Shown in pieces: positions 4,943-7,878 of a stretch of 7,878 bases of DNA. Positions within the stretch are counted from its first letter, which is position 1; each line of letters opens with the position of its first letter. Source of the DNA: CAZZKG01 sp964654825. Its GTDB lineage: Bacteria; Gemmatimonadota; CAZMKB01. The translations under genes were made by a program, and so were the position numbers. Below the pieces are notes generated by a model. It worked only from the letters and a program-made list of their open reading frames with translations, made no database searches and had not been told where the DNA came from. The DNA is taken from assembly GCA_964654825.1 (NCBI GenBank), contig CAZZKG010000108.1, positions 1 through 7,878 of the forward strand. The letters are read 5' to 3'.

Positions 4943-6436
4943 ATGACAGATAATCTTCCTTATCATGAGACCATGGGAAAAGACTCTTCCGATACAGGCC
5001 GTCACCCACCGCCCGAGCGCGGCGTCTTCTGCAGCAGGACTCTCAATCTCCGGGCGATCAGGGCGATCGGCTACGACATGGACTACACCCTGATCCACTA
5101 CCACGTCGATGAGTGGGAGCGCAGGGCTTTCGCCCATATGAAGCAGAAGCTTACCGATCGCGGCTGGCCGGTGAAAGATCTCGAGTTCGATCCCCAGGCT
5201 TTCCAGAGGGGGCTCTTTATCGACCGGCACCTCGGGAACATCGTCAAGGCCAACGAGTTCGGGTACGTGAAGAGGGCCTCTCATGGGTTGAAGATGCTTG
5301 ACTTCGACACGCAGCGTCGGGCCTACTCCGAGACCATCGTGGATCCTTCCGATGAGCGGTTCGTATTCCTCAACACCCTCTTCTCCATATCCGAAGCGAG
5401 TATGTATGCTCAACTGGTAGGTGTCCTGGACAGAGGAAAACTCCCCGAGGTGATCGGCTATCCGGACCTCTATGACATACTCAAACGCTCATTCCAGGAA
5501 ACACACATGGAAGGCACACTCAAAGCGGAAATCACCGCCGATCCGGAGCGTTTCGTCGACCTGGATCCCGGGACACCGCTCGTTCTCCTCGACCAGAAGG
5601 AGGCGGGCGACAGGATCCTGCTGATCACCAACTCCGGCTGGAGGTATGTGCACTCCATGATGAGTTACGCCTTCGACCGGTTTCTACCACCCGATATGAC
5701 CTGGCGCGACCTGTTCGACATCATCGTCGTTTCTGCGAGGAAACCGGTGTTTTTCCAGTGGGTACAGCCATTCTTCGAGGTGATCGACGAGGAGGGCCGT
5801 CTCCTGCCCGTCACCGGGACACCGGAACCGGGGAAGATCCTGCTCGGAGGACACGCCGGCATCATCGAGGAGATGCTCGGCCTGAGGGGGAATCAATTCC
5901 TGTATGTCGGTGACCACGCTTACGACGACGTGCACGTATCGAAAAGCATCCGGAGATGGCGTACCGCGCTGGTTGTGCGAGAACTCGAAGAGGAGATCCT
6001 CGCCCAGGAATCATTCCGCGACGATCAGCGGAGGTTGACACAACTCATGATACAGAAGTCTCATCTGGAGGCACGCCAGGCCCGGATCAGACTCGAGCTC
6101 CAGCACATCAAAAGGAGAAGACCGCGGGGAGAAGAAGCTTCGGCGAAAGAACTCGAAGCTGAGCTCGAGCGACTCAGAAACGGCCTGGTCGAATTCGACG
6201 AAAAGATCACACCTCTGGCGCAGGCGGCATCGGAGCTCAGGAATCCGAGCTGGGGCCTCCTGATGCGAACCGGCAACGACAGGAGCTACATCGCAGGTCT
6301 GGTCGAGCGGCACGCGGACATCTACACTTCGAGGGTTTCGAACCTGCTTTCCTCCACCCCGTTTGCGTTCTTCCGTGCCTACCGGAGTCTCCTTCCCCAC
6401 GACGAGGTGAACGCCCAGACTCAGGACAGTACCTGA
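4943..6436 (+). CDS. HAD-superfamily 5'-nucleotidase, cytosolic purine nucleotidase (cN-II) type
   Basis: Predicted cytoplasmic, magnesium-dependent phosphatase that removes the 5'-phosphate from nucleotides, in the family of cytosolic purine 5'-nucleotidase (HAD-IG type); IMP/GMP preference is inferred from the family only. The 497-residue length suits the family. Motif I is YDMDYT, with nucleophile D45 and acid/base D47. Motif II is ITNS at 228-231. The motif III lysine is K267 in ARKPVFF. Motif IV is YVGDHAYDD, with D324 and D329. The lead-in VFCSRTLNLR at 28-37 is typical of the family. Residues about 346-425 are rich in E, R, K and L and look like a helical coiled-coil insert. Position 328 is Asp where relatives I recall have Gly (GDHxxGD). 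The ATG at 4943 has GAAGG 10 bases upstream; ATG 4973 is in frame but lacks a ribosome binding site. The following oxidoreductase gene is 52 bases downstream, so an operon is likely. There is no signal peptide. Confidence 0.93.
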   Translation: MTDNLPYHETMGKDSSDTGRHPPPERGVFCSRTLNLRAIRAIGYDMDYTLIHYHVDEWERRAFAHMKQKLTDRGWPVKDLEFDPQAFQRGLFIDRHLGNIVKANEFGYVKRASHGLKMLDFDTQRRAYSETIVDPSDERFVFLNTLFSISEASMYAQLVGVLDRGKLPEVIGYPDLYDILKRSFQETHMEGTLKAEITADPERFVDLDPGTPLVLLDQKEAGDRILLITNSGWRYVHSMMSYAFDRFLPPDMTWRDLFDIIVVSARKPVFFQWVQPFFEVIDEEGRLLPVTGTPEPGKILLGGHAGIIEEMLGLRGNQFLYVGDHAYDDVHVSKSIRRWRTALVVRELEEEILAQESFRDDQRRLTQLMIQKSHLEARQARIRLELQHIKRRRPRGEEASAKELEAELERLRNGLVEFDEKITPLAQAASELRNPSWGLLMRTGNDRSYIAGLVERHADIYTSRVSNLLSSTPFAFFRAYRSLLPHDEVNAQTQDST

Positions 6437-6472
6437 TTCATCTATCCATCTGGACGATCTTTCTCACCATAC

Positions 6473-6480
6473 GGGGAGGT
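6473..6480 (+). promoter_or_regulatory. Strong ribosome binding site of the oxidoreductase gene
   Basis: GGGGAGGT lies 8 bases before the ATG at 6489. The 52-base spacer from the nucleotidase stop shows no terminator hairpin and no clear promoter, which favours co-transcription. Confidence 0.6.
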
Positions 6481-6488
6481 GTGAAATC

Positions 6489-7451
6489 ATGAAAGCGATA
6501 CGTGTACACGAATTCGGCGAACCCGAAATCATGCAAATCGAAGATATCTCAGATCCCGCACCGGGTGCCGCACAGGTCGTGGTGGCGGTGAAAGCGGCCG
6601 GTGTAAACCCGGTCGACACCTACCTCCGGGCAGGGGCTCAAGGGTATGCGCCGGATCTGCCCTACACTCCCGGCCTTGATGCCGCCGGGATCACCCTCGC
6701 CGTAGGCGAAGGCGTCACACATGTCTCGGCCGGAGACCGCGTCTACTGCGCGGGCTCGATGAGCGGCACGTACGCGGAAAAGGTGCTCTGTGAAGCATCG
6801 CAGGTACACGCTCTGCCCGAGCCGTTGACGTTTTCGCAGGGAGCATCGGTGAATGTCCCGTATGCCACCGCCTTCCGTGCGCTTTACCAGCGTGGCCGTC
6901 CACTGCCGGGAGAGACTGTCCTCGTCCACGGCGCAAGCGGTGGTGTCGGGCTAGCCGCCATCCAGCTGGCACGATCCTCCAATCTCATCGTCATCGGAAC
7001 CGCAGGGACCGGGGAATCACGGCATCTTGTTAAAGAACATGGGGCACACCATGTACTCGATCACCACACACCGGATCACTTCGATGACATCCTGGATCTG
7101 ACGGACGGCCATGGAGTGGACGTCATCCTCGAGATGCTCGCCAACGTCAACCTGGGAAGGGATCTAAAGCTTCTCGGGAAAGGGGGTCGTGTGGTGGTGA
7201 TCGGGAGCCGCGGTCCGGTGGAGATTGATCCGCGTGAGACGATGAAGAGGGACACTGCCATCCTCGGGATGTCACTGATGAACACGCCCCCGGGGGAGGT
7301 GAAGAGGATACACACCGCACTGGCAGCAGGGCTCGAGAACGGCTCGCTTTGTCCCGTTGTCGGGAAGGAGCTGCCGCTCTCTGAAGCCGCCGAGGCTCAC
7401 CATCTGGTTATCGAGTCGCCCGCTTTCGGAAATATTACTCTGATCCCGTGA
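6489..7451 (+). CDS. NADPH:quinone oxidoreductase, zeta-crystallin-like
   Basis: Predicted cytoplasmic enzyme of the medium-chain dehydrogenase/reductase superfamily, zinc-free quinone oxidoreductase branch, which reduces quinones or reactive enones with NADPH. The 320-residue length is normal. The N-terminal GroES-like domain (about 1-125) has GVNPVDTYLR at 38-47, LPYTPGLDAAG at 57-67 and GDRVY at 82-86. The Rossmann domain has the nucleotide-binding VHGASGGVG at 146-154, followed by GTAGT at 170-174. EMLANVNL at 215-222 and VIGSRG at 237-242 are close to the animal zeta-crystallin (CRYZ) sequence as I remember it, closer than I expect for a generic bacterial quinone reductase. There is no GHE zinc motif, and the few cysteines (87, 101, 288) are scattered, consistent with a zinc-free enzyme. 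It follows the nucleotidase by 52 bases and probably shares its transcript. NADPH preference and substrate are inferred from the family. Confidence 0.95.
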   Translation: MKAIRVHEFGEPEIMQIEDISDPAPGAAQVVVAVKAAGVNPVDTYLRAGAQGYAPDLPYTPGLDAAGITLAVGEGVTHVSAGDRVYCAGSMSGTYAEKVLCEASQVHALPEPLTFSQGASVNVPYATAFRALYQRGRPLPGETVLVHGASGGVGLAAIQLARSSNLIVIGTAGTGESRHLVKEHGAHHVLDHHTPDHFDDILDLTDGHGVDVILEMLANVNLGRDLKLLGKGGRVVVIGSRGPVEIDPRETMKRDTAILGMSLMNTPPGEVKRIHTALAAGLENGSLCPVVGKELPLSEAAEAHHLVIESPAFGNITLIP

Positions 7452-7499
7452 CCGACGAGATTAAGTGGGTATTCGCCCTCCTCCAGGTTCGGGCACACA

Positions 7500-7519
7500 G
7501 GTGACCTCGTTTCGTCACC
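7500..7519. terminator. Stem-loop between convergent genes
   Basis: GGTGAC (7500-7505) and GTCACC (7514-7519) form a perfect 6-pair stem with an 8-base loop. It is 48 bases after the oxidoreductase stop and 30 bases past the stop of the opposing gene. Only a short TATTTA follows on the plus strand, so any terminator activity would be weak; it may serve both directions. Confidence 0.3.
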
Positions 7520-7532
7520 GTATTTACGACCA

Positions 7533-7546
7533 GGACTACCAAGTCC
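7533..7546 (-). terminator. Small hairpin just after the beta-barrel gene stop
   Basis: GGACT (7533-7537) and AGTCC (7542-7546) form a 5-pair stem with a 4-base loop, 3 bases beyond the TGA at 7550-7552 on the minus strand. There is no T-run. It may protect the mRNA end or form part of a termination region with the stem at 7500-7519. Confidence 0.2.
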
Positions 7547-7549
7547 CGC

Positions 7550-7878
7550 TCAGAATGAATAGTTCAGCGAAGTCAGGATCGTGACGTCGTTTTTCTCGAG
7601 GTCAGGGCTGAAGGGCGTGCTGTCGTACTTGTCGATGAAGCTCGCCTTGAGTGAAAGGCTCTCCGAAACCTTTGTCATGAGGGAGAGCTCGAAGTCTATC
7701 AGGTAGTCGTCGAACTCCTCGAAGTTGTTCTGGATGTTGAATGACTGGAAGACCGAGGCGCTCGCTGTAAGATCACGGGTGTACTCTTCCCCGAACGCGA
7801 GCATTCCCCTGTGGTCATCAGTACCGTCACTGAAGAAATCGCTGACCGCGTTCGCACCAACTGTTGCGCTCAGGTTCG
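7550..7878 (-). CDS. C-terminal part of an outer-membrane beta-barrel protein, DUF481-like (5' end outside window)
   Basis: The frame is open from the window edge at 7878 to TGA at 7550-7552, giving 108 residues. The ATG at 7802-7804 is internal, since the frame continues upstream without a stop (NLSATVGANAVSDFF). Strands alternate polar and hydrophobic residues, such as YLIDFELSLMTKV and LSLKASFIDKYDS. The end is YDSTPFSPDLEKND followed by LTSLNYSF. A Y-S-P turn, a conserved K-x-D and a terminal aromatic residue match what I know of DUF481 (YdiY-type) outer-membrane proteins, and the last Phe fits a BAM-complex recognition signal. The role of the family is poorly known. It is convergent with the oxidoreductase gene, 98 bases away, so probably unrelated to it in expression. 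Barrel nature is fairly sure; DUF481 membership is likely but judged from the C-terminus only. Confidence 0.75.
   Translation of the reverse strand, partial: NLSATVGANAVSDFFSDGTDDHRGMLAFGEEYTRDLTASASVFQSFNIQNNFEEFDDYLIDFELSLMTKVSESLSLKASFIDKYDSTPFSPDLEKNDVTILTSLNYSF

Noticed and set aside
4723..5009. Two short minus-strand open frames in the divergent intergenic region
   Set aside because: They overlap each other and the nucleotidase start, and their sequence does not look protein-like.
4904..5413. 169-residue open frame on the minus strand over the start of the nucleotidase gene
   Set aside because: It overlaps a gene with clear catalytic motifs and shows no domain-like sequence of its own; it is a frame shadow.
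6011..6400. 129-residue open frame antisense to the end of the nucleotidase gene
   Set aside because: It mirrors the charged coiled-coil region and has no independent features.
7550..7804. A complete 84-residue gene starting at ATG 7804
   Set aside because: The frame stays open upstream to the window edge with the same beta-barrel pattern, so this ATG is internal to a larger gene.

Overview
The window looks like chromosome from a Gram-negative bacterium of the Fibrobacterota-Chlorobiota-Bacteroidota (FCB) neighbourhood, most likely one of its uncultured candidate phyla. The reasons are two secreted proteins ending in a QNFPNPFNP-type sorting tail (type IX secretion / FlgD-Ig style), long FG-GAP and ASPIC/UnbV architecture, and the C-terminus of an outer-membrane beta-barrel. 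No phylum can be fixed from this sequence alone. I see no mobile element, tRNA, rRNA or CRISPR array.

Layout. Positions 1-109 hold the far end of the minus-strand transcript, including a stretch that reads as a piece of a third sorting tail but has no visible start codon. Positions 110-4563 carry two minus-strand genes, transcribed from right to left. The first is a 361-residue protein with a signal peptide, a probable lamin-tail-like domain, a carboxypeptidase-regulatory-like domain and a sorting tail. After 83 bases comes a 1094-residue protein with a signal peptide, a calcium-binding stretch, seven FG-GAP/VCBS repeats, an ASPIC/UnbV domain and a sorting tail. Positions 4579-4942 are a divergent intergenic region unusually rich in inverted repeats. 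Positions 4943-7451 carry two plus-strand genes 52 bases apart, probably one operon: a cytosolic-purine-5'-nucleotidase-like HAD phosphatase with a coiled-coil insert, and a zinc-free quinone oxidoreductase strikingly like animal zeta-crystallin. The strands then converge on the 3' end of an outer-membrane protein (DUF481-like) that runs out of the window.

Working together. The left half is cell-envelope or extracellular business: both proteins should be exported and, if the host has type IX secretion, attached to or released from the surface by the same tail. The right half is cytoplasmic housekeeping: nucleotide turnover and NADPH-dependent reduction of quinones or reactive carbonyls. Nothing in the sequence ties the two halves functionally beyond the shared divergent intergenic region. 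I did not find a convincing new multi-gene system. The most interesting signals are the out-of-frame tail fragment at the left edge, the long dyad at 4743-4769, and the hairpin that covers the ribosome binding site of the nucleotidase gene.
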